Source: CAG-390 sp964522215
Lineage (GTDB): Bacteria; Bacillota; Clostridia; Oscillospirales; CAG-272
DNA: 64,000 nt
NCBI GenBank assembly: GCA_964522215.1
Contig: CAZFVR010000005.1
Coordinates: forward strand, 1-64,000
Direction of reading: 5' to 3'
Made by a program: the position numbers and the translations under genes
In this document: positions 14,770 to 23,786 of the stretch, in pieces
Numbering within the stretch: the first letter of the stretch is position 1
Layout: every line of letters begins with the position of its first letter
The notes under the pieces: generated by a model
The model's input: the letters and a program-made list of their open reading frames with translations, nothing else
Database searches by the model: none
Told to the model about the DNA's origin: nothing

Positions 14770-17382
14770 ATGGAATGGACATCACTTAACGTCATACGCG
14801 AGAAATACCTTTCATTTTTTGAATCAAAGGGACACCTGCGTTTGCCGTCATTCCCGCTTATACCGCACAACGACAAGAGCCTGCTGCTTATAAACTCCGG
14901 CATGGCCCCGATGAAAAAGTATTTTACCGGTGAGGAAGAGCCTCCCCGCCGCAGAGTTACGACCTGCCAAAAGTGCATTCGCACGCCCGACCTTGAGCGC
15001 GTTGGTCACACCGCCCGCCATGGCACATTTTTTGAGATGCTTGGCAACTTCTCCTTTGGCGATTACTTTAAGGAGCAAGCCATCAGCTGGGCATGGGAAT
15101 TTTTGACCGAGGTGATGGAGATCCCCGCCGACCTGCTTTGGCCCTCCATTTACGAGAACGATGACGAGGCCTATGCCATTTGGCATGACAAGATCGGCGT
15201 CCCCGCCGAGCATATAGTGCGCCTTGGCAAGGAAGATAACTTTTGGGAGCACGGCTCCGGCCCCTGCGGCCCCTGCTCCGAGATCTATTTTGACCGCGGC
15301 GAAAAGTACGGCTGCGGCAAGCCTGATTGCCGTCCCGGCTGTGACTGCGACCGTTACATGGAGATATGGAACAACGTTTTCTCGCAGTTTGATAACGACG
15401 GCCACGGCAATTATTCCGAGCTGAAGCAGAAAAATATTGATACCGGCATGGGGCTTGAACGCCTTGCCTGCGTTATGCAGGGCGTGGACAACATGTTTGA
15501 AGTGGATACCATCCGCCGCGTTATTGATACCGTTGGCGAGATAGCCGGCGTTCACTATGGCGACGACAAGGATCACGATATATCCATCCGTGTTATTACC
15601 GACCACACCCGCTCCGCCATGTTTATGATAGCGGACGGCGTTATTCCCTCCAACGAGGGTCGCGGCTATGTTTTGCGCCGCATTATCCGCCGCGCCTGCC
15701 GTCACGGCAAGCTGCTTGGGATAGACCGCCCCTTCCTTACCGATGTCGTCGAGGTCGCCATCGGCGAGAGCTGCGGCGCATATCCCGAGCTTTCCGCCAA
15801 GCGCGACTACATCAAAAAAGTTCTCTCCATCGAAGAAGAACGCTTTGATGCCACGATCGATGCGGGGCTTTCCATCCTCTCCGACCTCATACACGGTGCG
15901 CTTGACCACAATGCCGACACCATCTCCGGCGAGGAGGTATTTAAGCTTTACGATACCTTTGGCTTCCCCATTGACCTGACGCGGGAGATAGCCGAGGAAT
16001 CTCACCTGCATGTTGACGAGGCGACCTTTGAGCGCCTGATGAAGGCTCAAAAGACCCGCGCGCGCGAGGCAAGAGCCAATATTTCCGGCTGGTCGGAGCA
16101 GCAGGGCTCGCTGATATCCGATCTGCCCAAGACCGAATTTACCGGCTACGGCAACTACCGCACCGAGGGTGCGCGCGTGCTTGCCATTATTGCCGATGAG
16201 GGACTTACCGACACCGTCTCCGAGGGTAACTGCACCGTAGTGCTTGACCGCACTCCCTTTTACGGCGAGGGCGGCGGACAGGTTGGCGACAACGGCACTA
16301 TCTACCGCAACGGCGTACTGCTGAACGTTTATGATACCAAGAAAAAGGACGGCGTTTACCTGCACCTTTGCACCGTTGCCGAGGGCGTGTTGAGCGTTGG
16401 CGATACCGTTACCGCGAATATTGCCGATCTTCGCCGTCAGGCCATTATGCGCAACCACTCGGCAGCGCACCTGCTGCAGGCTGCACTGCGCCGTTTGCTG
16501 GGCGACCATGTTGAGCAGGCGGGCTCATATGTATCCGATGAGGTCTGCCGTTTTGACTTTACCCACTTCCAGGCACTGACCGACAAGGATATCGCCATGG
16601 TGGAGAATATAGTAAACTCCTTTATCCTTGCGGATAACAAGATAGTGACCACCGAGACGGATATTGAGAGCGCAAAGCGCGAGGGCGCTATGGCTCTGTT
16701 TGGTGAAAAGTACGGCAAGGTAGTGCGTATGGTAAAGATGGGCGATTTTTCGACCGAGCTTTGCGGCGGCACTCACTGCACCACCACCGGTCAGATAGGT
16801 CTGTTTAAGATCACCGCCGAGACATCTGTAGCGGCGGGCGTGCGCAGGATAGAGGCCGTGACCGGCATGGGCGTTTTGCGGCTGATGGAAGCACATGACC
16901 GTTTGCTTTCCGACACGGCGCGCGAGATAAAGGCGGCAAACATTGCCGACCTGCCCAAGCGCGGCGCGGCTGTAATGGGCGAGGTCAAGGAGCTGAAGCG
17001 CGAGATAGAATCGCTCAACTCCAAGCTTGCCGCTTCCAAGCTTGACGGCATTATGAGCACATCCTGCGACTGCGGCGGCTACAAGCTTGTGCGCGGTAAA
17101 CTTGAGGGCATGAGCATGGCGGCGGCAAGAACGCTTGCGGACGAAATAAAGGCGGCTCACCCCGATACCGTAGTGCTTTTGGCTGTTATTTGCGACGGTA
17201 AACTCAACTTTGTTTGCGCGGCGGGCACCGATGCCGTAAAGGGCGGCGCTCACGCGGGCAAGATAGTATCTGCCGTGGCGGCTGTTGCCGGCGGTAAGGG
17301 AGGCGGACGTCCCGATTCCGCAATGGCGGGCGCACCCGATCTTGCAAAAGCCGATGAGGCTCTTGCTTCGGCGACTAAATAA
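14770..17382 (+). CDS. alaS: Alanine--tRNA ligase
   Basis: This 870-aa enzyme charges tRNA-Ala. The N-terminal class II catalytic core carries motif 1 around SFFESKGH, with LINSGMAPMKKYF and GHTARHGTFFEMLGNFSFGD. The editing domain has HSAAHLLQAAL (HxxxH zinc site) and the second half CGGTH. A coiled-coil and C-terminal domain follow, ending in the Gly-rich GGKGGGRPDSAMAGA. The length is typical (about 875). The ribosome binding site is GAAAGGG. The gene has its own promoter and terminator. Confidence 0.98.
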   Translation: MEWTSLNVIREKYLSFFESKGHLRLPSFPLIPHNDKSLLLINSGMAPMKKYFTGEEEPPRRRVTTCQKCIRTPDLERVGHTARHGTFFEMLGNFSFGDYFKEQAISWAWEFLTEVMEIPADLLWPSIYENDDEAYAIWHDKIGVPAEHIVRLGKEDNFWEHGSGPCGPCSEIYFDRGEKYGCGKPDCRPGCDCDRYMEIWNNVFSQFDNDGHGNYSELKQKNIDTGMGLERLACVMQGVDNMFEVDTIRRVIDTVGEIAGVHYGDDKDHDISIRVITDHTRSAMFMIADGVIPSNEGRGYVLRRIIRRACRHGKLLGIDRPFLTDVVEVAIGESCGAYPELSAKRDYIKKVLSIEEERFDATIDAGLSILSDLIHGALDHNADTISGEEVFKLYDTFGFPIDLTREIAEESHLHVDEATFERLMKAQKTRAREARANISGWSEQQGSLISDLPKTEFTGYGNYRTEGARVLAIIADEGLTDTVSEGNCTVVLDRTPFYGEGGGQVGDNGTIYRNGVLLNVYDTKKKDGVYLHLCTVAEGVLSVGDTVTANIADLRRQAIMRNHSAAHLLQAALRRLLGDHVEQAGSYVSDEVCRFDFTHFQALTDKDIAMVENIVNSFILADNKIVTTETDIESAKREGAMALFGEKYGKVVRMVKMGDFSTELCGGTHCTTTGQIGLFKITAETSVAAGVRRIEAVTGMGVLRLMEAHDRLLSDTAREIKAANIADLPKRGAAVMGEVKELKREIESLNSKLAASKLDGIMSTSCDCGGYKLVRGKLEGMSMAAARTLADEIKAAHPDTVVLLAVICDGKLNFVCAAGTDAVKGGAHAGKIVSAVAAVAGGKGGGRPDSAMAGAPDLAKADEALASATK

Positions 17383-17400
17383 AAATACAAACCATAACAA

Positions 17401-17433
17401 TACCCCGAGGGATGTTATACATCCCTCGGGGTA
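17401..17433. terminator. Bidirectional terminator between alaS and the subtilase gene
   Basis: The arms TACCCCGAGGGATG and CATCCCTCGGGGTA flank a 5-nt loop TTATA. The hairpin serves alaS on the plus strand and the converging subtilase operon on the minus strand. Confidence 0.9.
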
Positions 17434-17450
17434 TATTCGTTATCGGGGTA

Positions 17451-19304
17451 TTATCTGTGATTTGCTATAGCTATTCTGTCCACGGCATCGGTATTTGATG
17501 ATGTTCGAGTAACCGTAACAGTATATGCCGCTGTTGATGTTGCTTCAAATTTCAAATAAATAACCGACTCTCCGGTTTCGGATGTTAGAGTGCCGTCAGT
17601 CACCAAACTGCCGTATGGATCTCTCACCTCAAGCTTATATGATGACAGCGTTGGTATTTCCAAAGAAGTGTGATCTGTACCGGTTGCAATAACACCGGAA
17701 AGCCACACTACCGATATGGTTTTGGTGCCTGTTGTCAAAGGATAAAAAGTAAAGCTTATGGCACTTCCGGAATTAGAATAGCATGTACTTTGAAGCGATA
17801 TTCTTGACAGTGAGTTTACCGCGTTAAGAGCATTTATAACTCCCGCCCCCTCTTTGTCCGAAAGAACATTTTGCGGGTCTGTCGATATCGTTTTTCGAGT
17901 ACATGAAGCCATAACGGCGGCTTTTATCGCCTCCGGTTTTAACTTCATGCCCGGAACCGCACACATCATTTGTGCCACCACACCGGCAACATGCGGAGCG
18001 GCAAAGCTTGTACCGCTTGCGTTGCTGTATCCATCTATAGAAAATCCGACAGCCGGTGCTACAACGTCCACCTTTCTTATATCTTTATCTCTGTGACTGG
18101 TAGCATAATAATATGTATCATCAGATGCATCAATCGTACCGTTGTCATTCATACCGCCAACCAATATGGCATTTTTAGCATAAAGGTGTTTATAGGAGCC
18201 CTCACCATTATTACCGGCAGCTTGAACAAACGTTATATTGTGCTGATTGACCACGTGGTCAATCCACTTGCTGAACATATCATATTCTCCATTAGCAGAA
18301 GCCCCTCCAAAACTTCTATTAATCAAAGTAACGCCTTGTGATATCAACCATTCAATATTCTCCATTTCTACATCGTTGGTATAAACTCCAACGCTTCCGG
18401 TAGAAACATTATATTTTGCGGAAGTACTGTACAATGTTGCGTACGGAACAATTCCATCCTCGCCAACCATTATGTTGGCAACGATCGATGCATGATCGGT
18501 TAACGAAATATTTTCGCTCCGAGGTACAACCGCAGCATTGTACAACCCCTGTCGCTCTGTATCCGGCACCCCTGTTTCAATTTGTCCAATTTTCAATCCG
18601 GTGCCGTCAAAGCCCTGGTCTCTCACTGTATTTGCAGAAATTGTAGGTAAACTTATATTAGTATCACCCGCATCTTCACATTCTGTATCATTGCATAATT
18701 CTATTGATACCACTTGACTGTAACGGCTGATTGCTTCAATTGCCGCTCTGTTGAGACGGCATATGATCAACGGAGCATATTTACTTTTATAAATAACGCT
18801 TGACTCCGTCAAACAACCGTTTACAAATTCCGTCAAGTATGTTTCATATGCTTCAGCAGCATGTTCGCGCATAGCCATAATATAAGAATCCGTTTGCTGA
18901 ATCAATTCTTGCCGCAAACTTTGCGTTTGACTTAAATATTCACTAAGCTCTCCGACACTTGTAAAATCAAAACCAAAAATGTTTGTTATTGAGCTACGGC
19001 TCTTTTGTCTTATATAATCTGAGATGATTTTTTCGGATCTCTGCGCAAGATATTCTTTACCGTAGCCTATAAGATCAACCACATCATTTTTTATGGTATC
19101 ATAATTAATATCATTTAACCATATACCTACCGTTATCTATTCATCATCATTGAGATCATTGAGCAAGTGGGATATAGTAGAATATTTCACCACCTCTTGC
19201 ATATCAATTTTTTTGATCTCGGATGCGATCGCATTCACAGGACTTGCGGCAAATACTATCACTATGACAACCAACAAAGATACTAACCTTTTCATTTTAC
19301 TCAT
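17451..19304 (-). pseudogene. Secreted S8 (subtilisin-like) peptidase with in-frame TAG
   Basis: A continuous 617-codon frame runs from ATG 19304 (ribosome binding site AAAGGAC) to the stop at 17451 except for one TAG at 19137-19139 (codon 56). Codons 1-26 encode a signal peptide ending in AASPVNA. After the TAG the frame resumes with ITVGIWLND, which looks like the start of a prodomain. The catalytic domain has His271 (TDHASIV), an oxyanion Asn in QAAGNNGEG and Ser433 (SGTSFAAPHVAG). The place of the usual Asp is Glu243 in IGQIETG. A C-terminal beta-sandwich domain follows. Without readthrough only the unsecreted 543-aa part from 19082 could be made. It is the third gene of the ECF sigma operon. 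A recent nonsense mutation, a sequencing error or readthrough are possible. Confidence 0.8.
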
Positions 19305-19363
19305 GATTTTTTGTCCTTTCCTTTAAAACCAAATAATACAATTACTCAATTTTTCGATTAGAA

Positions 19364-20380
19364 TCATGCATCGATACATTCGAAAAGAGAGCCCTTTCTA
19401 CTCAATTCTGTTGCCCAATGGAATACCATGTGCCATTCACTGCCCATGCCTATAGATGCAAGATCAAGCTTGGCAAACTGTTCACGTGTAGCATAAATGA
19501 TAATATAGTATCCGCTTGCGGTGATAACGTTTTTCATTCTACCTTCATCCGTACATTTTATTATTTCACTTGATATGCCATTTTGCGCCAGAAATTCTTG
19601 AACACTCAGTAAAGTATTAAGCTGAAACTCCAAACTTTTCTTTACGCAATACTCTGATGCTTGATTATATTCTGCTTCCGCTGCTTTATAACGTTCTATA
19701 TTCTCATCACGCGTCAAGGGATTGATCATAAGTTCATACGCTTCATGATATTCGGCATAGTAATCTTCAAAAGACTTGCCATTATACATATAACGGCAAT
19801 TCATACCGCCCAGAGAGTTAAATTCGAATTCGTTTATCATTCCGCGAATTGCATACACCATTTCTTCTCCATCTGTGGGTGTTGGCATTTCTGTCCAGCT
19901 GCCCTTTTGGGTGTATCCTTTTTCAAGTAATTCATACAGCGGCTCGTATACTGTTTTACCATTCCAATTAAAGTAATATAACTCCATCACATCAGCGACA
20001 TTTTCCGAACCCGACCACAGCACTTTGGAAATATCGATCTCGGGACCGCAGCGCCGAATCAACGCAGGGTTATCAGGATCCGGCGCATAGACATAATCAG
20101 ATATCGCAGCATGCTCTAAATCGGTTTCCGCCGTCTCGGTGGTTACAGTAATCGGAGGTGCGGATACAACGGGAACTGCGGCTGTGGTATCAACCGCAGC
20201 GGGTGTGGTGGGTGCATCCGCGCGGTTTGTAATCGTGTAACCCGCACCAACGCACAGGGTGAGCGCCAAGCACATAGTTACGGCGGATATTGCAGTCGCT
20301 CCCGCCGCCTTTTTGCGACGATACTTTATTTTGCGGCTCTTGTCAAATACCGCATTTGCTGTCTCATCATATTTTTTCAT
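19364..20380 (-). CDS. Membrane-anchored extracytoplasmic protein, putative anti-sigma factor
   Basis: The start at 20380 is chosen because AAGGAGG lies 9 nt upstream; a longer frame from 20401 ignores it. The 338-aa protein has a basic cytoplasmic N-terminus (KKYDETANAVFDKSRKIKYRRKK), a transmembrane helix at about 27-49, a Thr/Pro/Val-rich linker and an extracellular domain of about 250 residues. I recognise no domain in that part. The gene overlaps the end of the ECF sigma gene by 14 nt, the usual arrangement for an anti-sigma factor. No zinc-binding HxxxCxxC motif is present, so the anti-sigma role is inferred from context only. The subtilase gene follows after 59 nt. Confidence 0.65.
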   Translation of the reverse strand: MKKYDETANAVFDKSRKIKYRRKKAAGATAISAVTMCLALTLCVGAGYTITNRADAPTTPAAVDTTAAVPVVSAPPITVTTETAETDLEHAAISDYVYAPDPDNPALIRRCGPEIDISKVLWSGSENVADVMELYYFNWNGKTVYEPLYELLEKGYTQKGSWTEMPTPTDGEEMVYAIRGMINEFEFNSLGGMNCRYMYNGKSFEDYYAEYHEAYELMINPLTRDENIERYKAAEAEYNQASEYCVKKSLEFQLNTLLSVQEFLAQNGISSEIIKCTDEGRMKNVITASGYYIIIYATREQFAKLDLASIGMGSEWHMVFHWATELSRKGSLFECIDA

Positions 20381-20930
20381 AAACAAAGCCCTCCTTTTCA
20401 AGCTCTGTGCGCAAAGCTATCTTTGCTCTGTAAAGTAGATTTTCTATTTGACGGGTAGTTTTGTGCATGACCGATGCCGCCTCGCGATTGCCAAGCTCCT
20501 CAAAATAAACCAGATAGAGCACCTGCGCGTAGTCGGTATTGATCTTTGAAAGCGCGTGATGCACCGCAAGCTTTTCTTCTTTTTTGCAATAGGCACGCCA
20601 CAGATCCTCTTCGTCTGCCGTCAGCGCCACATCCGCAAACAGATCCTCGCGCGCGCGCTTTCGGCGCCGCAAGTGATCGCATGCTATGTTGTGCCCCATT
20701 GCGTAAAGCCATGTTTTAAAACTGCTTTTGCCGTTAAATCGCGGGCGATCCACCACAAGCTTTACAAATACATCCTCGGCAAGCTCCTCCGCTACCGAAA
20801 TATTGCGCACTATTCCGTTAATGTAGAGGATAAGCCCATCTCGGTAACCCCGGATAAGCTCAACCATGCCATCGTTGTCGCCGTGCAAAAAGCGATGATA
20901 GTTGTGAGAGCCGTCTTCCATTGTAAACAT
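20367..20930 (-). CDS. ECF RNA polymerase sigma factor
   Basis: This 187-aa protein has sigma-70 region 2 (AEELAEDVFVKLVVDRP, then FKTWLYAMGHNIACDHLRRR) and region 4 (DYAQVLYLVYFEELGNREAA, followed by TTRQIENLLYRAK). It directs RNA polymerase to a small regulon, most likely including its own operon. The start could also be the ATG at 20921. It heads a three-gene operon with a membrane protein and a secreted subtilase. Confidence 0.92.
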   Translation of the reverse strand: MFTMEDGSHNYHRFLHGDNDGMVELIRGYRDGLILYINGIVRNISVAEELAEDVFVKLVVDRPRFNGKSSFKTWLYAMGHNIACDHLRRRKRAREDLFADVALTADEEDLWRAYCKKEEKLAVHHALSKINTDYAQVLYLVYFEELGNREAASVMHKTTRQIENLLYRAKIALRTELEKEGFVYEKI

Positions 20931-20989
20931 CGCCTTCTACTCTGCGAAAGCTTCCCTTTCATGTATTATTTACTTACCTTGGATGATGC

Positions 20990-21041
20990 GGTAAGATCGC
21001 GAAGCAGGCTCGGCTATTGCCCGCATACCGCCGATCTTACC
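20990..21041. repeat. 10-bp inverted repeat upstream of the ECF sigma gene
   Basis: GGTAAGATCG and CGATCTTACC are separated by 32 bp. No T-run follows, so this could be an operator or a leader structure of the sigma operon. The rest of 20931-21171 shows nothing I can assign. Confidence 0.55.
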
Positions 21042-21171
21042 CTTTGCCGTCACTTATTAGACGAATATTCGGGCATATTCTCTCACCCGATAATAATTAC
21101 AGATAAAATGATCGAATTATGAGCCGAAACGGAGTTATTAATGCGAATTTTGTATTACTTAACACAACCGT

Positions 21172-21564
21172 AGAAAGATATGAATTTGATATTCTCTACC
21201 ATCGGGGTTTTGATCTCGGATCCGCTGTCGCTCACCCGAGGTCTAAAAAACTAAATGTTCTGCGCACAACTGTATTGGCATAGAAAGATATGAATTTGAT
21301 ATTCTCCACCATCGGGGTTTTGATCTCGGATCCGCTGTCGCTCACCCGAGGTCTAAAAAACTNNNNNNNNNNNNNNNNNNNNNNNNNNNNNNNNNNNNNN
21401 NNNNNNNNNNNNNNNNNNNNNNNNNNNNNNNNNNNNNNNNNNNNNNNNNNNNNNNNNNNNNNTAAATGTTCTGCGCACAACTGTATTGGCATAGAAAGAT
21501 ATGAATTTGATATTCTCCACCATCGGGGTTTTGATCTCGGATCCGCTGTCGCTCACCCGAGATT
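21172..21564. repeat. 110-bp tandem repeat, at least three copies, around a scaffold gap
   Basis: Near-identical units start at 21172, 21282 and 21493 (the last after the N run). Each contains AGAAAGATATGAATTTGATA, a dyad with arms GA(T/C)CTCGG and CCGAG(G/A)TC, and TTCTGCGCACAACTGTATTG. The 110-bp period is not a multiple of three, so it does not encode a protein repeat. The true copy number is unknown because the gap falls inside the array. Confidence 0.9.
21363..21462. other. Scaffold gap of 100 N
   Basis: The gap length is the default 100. The sequence on both sides continues the same 110-bp unit, overlapping by a single T, so extra repeat units were probably lost in assembly. Confidence 0.95.
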
Positions 21565-21598
21565 ATAAAAAAGCCTGCCGCGCGGATGCGCGGCAGGC
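21565..21598 (-). terminator. Terminator of the seven-gene transport operon
   Basis: The arms GCCTGCCGCGC and GCGCGGCAGGC enclose the loop GGAT and are followed on the minus strand by TTTTTT. It lies 43 bp after the last permease gene. Confidence 0.88.
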
Positions 21599-21641
21599 GT
21601 AGTTTTTGGGTCTTCCGTGCATGCACGGTACTGCCCGGGTA

Positions 21642-22769
21642 TTAGTCTGCGGTAAGACCCGAACGCTCGATGCCCTGTACCAGATATCTCTGGCAGAACA
21701 TGTAGATCAATACGAGCGGGGCGATTATCACAAGACCGCATGTATTACGTATTGCCGCGTAATACATGTTTTGCCCGGCGTAGTTCGTTTCAAGCACCTT
21801 GGGTATCTCAACCATGTCAGGCATAAGTCTGACGCTCTTGGAGTTCGTGATGAACAGAGTGGTGTAGAAGTCGTCTGTCCACTGCCAGGAGAAGGCAAAC
21901 AGGAAGACGGTGATCATCATAGGCACGGAAAGCGGCAGGATGATCTGTATAAAGGTGCGGAAAACACCCGAGCCGTCGATATAGGCGGACTCCTCAAGCT
22001 CGTCGGGAACGCCGCGGAAGAACTGACGCATCATGAAGATGTAAAGTCCGTTCTTAAAGCCAAGTCCGCATACGGACATGATTATAAGCGGCCAGAAGGT
22101 GTTGTTAAGGTTCATCGCGCCACTGTCGATGATGGACTTAACAAATGCATTCTTTGAGGTCTCGGGGAAGATGTTGATCATCGAAAGGATGTTGTTGATC
22201 CACTCGACGTTGCCAACGGTCGCATGTCCGGACAGAAGCTTGGTGATACCAAGGATATCAAAGAAGCGGAACTTCATAAACAGCGAGAGCTGGAGCGTCT
22301 GGTGAGGGACGATCATGGTCAGCATAACGCAAAGGAAGACGTACTTTGAGCCTCTGAATTTGAACTTTGCAAAGCCGTAGCCGATAAGGGTACAGATAAA
22401 TGTCTGTATCAGGGCGGTGGAAGCCGAAAGCAGCAGTGTGTTGCCAAACGCCTCCCAATAACCGTTGTTGAGTATTGCACGGTAGATATCAAGCGTAAAA
22501 TGCTTGGGGATAAGTCTTACCGTTACGTCAACAAAATCCTCAGGTGTCATGAGCGAGCCCGCTATCATTGAGAAGAACGGGTAGAGGATGATGTAGGATA
22601 TACCGATAAGAAGGACCAGACGGAAGATGTACCAAATTACATTTCCGATAAATGCCGCGTTTATAAACTTGGCCTTAAGTCTTTCTTTAAGAGGGGTTCT
22701 TTCAAACTCAACTCTGATCTTGTTTTTGGACTCCTTTTTTATACGCGGAGATTCCTGCACATTATTCAT
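21642..22769 (-). CDS. Carbohydrate ABC transporter permease (MalG type), second pair
   Basis: The start at 22769 is preferred because GAGGAGGT lies 9 nt upstream; a longer frame has no such site. The protein is 375 aa with six predicted membrane helices. The EAA loop is ELEESAYIDGSGVFRTF, which contacts the ATPase. It resembles MalG/UgpE-type inner-membrane permeases but is longer (usual 275-300) because of an insertion of about 60 residues, SGHATVGNVEWINNILSM and onward, between helices 3 and 4. It is the last gene of the operon and pairs with the permease gene directly upstream. Confidence 0.88.
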   Translation of the reverse strand: MNNVQESPRIKKESKNKIRVEFERTPLKERLKAKFINAAFIGNVIWYIFRLVLLIGISYIILYPFFSMIAGSLMTPEDFVDVTVRLIPKHFTLDIYRAILNNGYWEAFGNTLLLSASTALIQTFICTLIGYGFAKFKFRGSKYVFLCVMLTMIVPHQTLQLSLFMKFRFFDILGITKLLSGHATVGNVEWINNILSMINIFPETSKNAFVKSIIDSGAMNLNNTFWPLIIMSVCGLGFKNGLYIFMMRQFFRGVPDELEESAYIDGSGVFRTFIQIILPLSVPMMITVFLFAFSWQWTDDFYTTLFITNSKSVRLMPDMVEIPKVLETNYAGQNMYYAAIRNTCGLVIIAPLVLIYMFCQRYLVQGIERSGLTAD

Positions 22770-22783
22770 TATCCTACCTCCTC

Positions 22784-23779
22784 TCAATCTTTCTTTTGAT
22801 AGAAGACCACGCTGGAGAAGATTCCGGCGACGAGTCCGACTATCAGCATAACGATGAGGAAGTATACCCATGACATCGCCGAGCTGATAACGTTACCGTT
22901 GGTCTGTGTGTATTTTTTTGCGATAAAGGTCATAACCGAGTTGGAATCGGTCGTGAACGAGTCGATTATCGTATAAATGCCGTTGACCAGGATCATCGGG
23001 CTGATCATCGGGAAGGTGATCTTCCAGAAGGTCTCCCAGCTTGATGCACCGTCTATCTGGCAGGACTCGTAGATCGCGGGGGAGATGGACTGAAGTCCCG
23101 CAAGGAACACCAGCATCTGAACGCCGGAACGGTTGACTATATCGTAGATGTTGTTGATAGCTGATACAACGTAATCCACTATCTCGGTACCGACCTTCAT
23201 ATTTGCGAACAAATATTCAATATCGATAGCCGATACCAGATCCTCCGTCGTACTTTCGCCCGACGCGTCCATACTTTCCATCTCTTCGCCCATTTCCGCG
23301 ATAATGTTTTGCGCATTTATCGATTCCATAAGACCTGTGGAAAGTATAACGGGGATAAAGAAGATCGCACGGAAGATCGCACGTCCCGCCATTTTTTGGT
23401 TGAGCAGTACAGCCATAAAGAGCGAGAAGATTATGATGGCGGGGATATCAAAGAGAAGCTCTTGGATACCCAGCACCAGTGTTTGTGCAAAATCCGGATC
23501 ATCGATGAGAGCCTCACGGTAGTTCTGCCATCCGACAAACTCGGATACCAGTCCGCCGCCCGCCTGAACGCTTATGCGCTCAAAGCTGTACTTTACCGAG
23601 TCAAATATGACCGGCAGGTAGATCAGGATGAATCCGATCACAAACGGGAGGACGAACAGCCAGCCCGAACGGGCCTTGCGGCGGTCCAGTGATGCGGCGC
23701 GACGCTTTTTCGGCTTCGCTTTGCCGCCCTTGGTGCTTATGGTGTTTTTAAGTTGAATATCGTTAGTCACTTGAAGCAC
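22784..23779 (-). CDS. Carbohydrate ABC transporter permease (MalF type), second pair
   Basis: This 331-aa protein has a basic Lys/Arg-rich N-terminus, six predicted helices and the EAA loop IYESCQIDGASSWETFWKI. An acidic extracytoplasmic insertion, GEEMESMDASGESTTEDL, at about residues 166-185 is unusual. It forms the heterodimeric pore with the MalG-type neighbour, whose start lies 14 nt after its stop. It begins 7 nt after the DUF5696 gene, so the two are surely co-transcribed. The substrate is unknown. Confidence 0.88.
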   Translation of the reverse strand: MLQVTNDIQLKNTISTKGGKAKPKKRRAASLDRRKARSGWLFVLPFVIGFILIYLPVIFDSVKYSFERISVQAGGGLVSEFVGWQNYREALIDDPDFAQTLVLGIQELLFDIPAIIIFSLFMAVLLNQKMAGRAIFRAIFFIPVILSTGLMESINAQNIIAEMGEEMESMDASGESTTEDLVSAIDIEYLFANMKVGTEIVDYVVSAINNIYDIVNRSGVQMLVFLAGLQSISPAIYESCQIDGASSWETFWKITFPMISPMILVNGIYTIIDSFTTDSNSVMTFIAKKYTQTNGNVISSAMSWVYFLIVMLIVGLVAGIFSSVVFYQKKD

Positions 23780-23786
23780 CTCTCTT

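Noticed and set aside
14848..16509. 553-codon frame antisense to alaS
   Set aside because: It is a shadow of the highly biased alaS codons; its composition (Gly/Ala/Val/Asn) is not protein-like.
17451..19304. Genome-wide recoding of TAG (for example pyrrolysine)
   Set aside because: Other genes such as spoIIIAG end properly in TAG and no tRNA-Pyl or pyl gene is in the window.
21232..21626. Frames through the N run
   Set aside because: They depend on unknown bases and on a repeat whose period is not a multiple of three.
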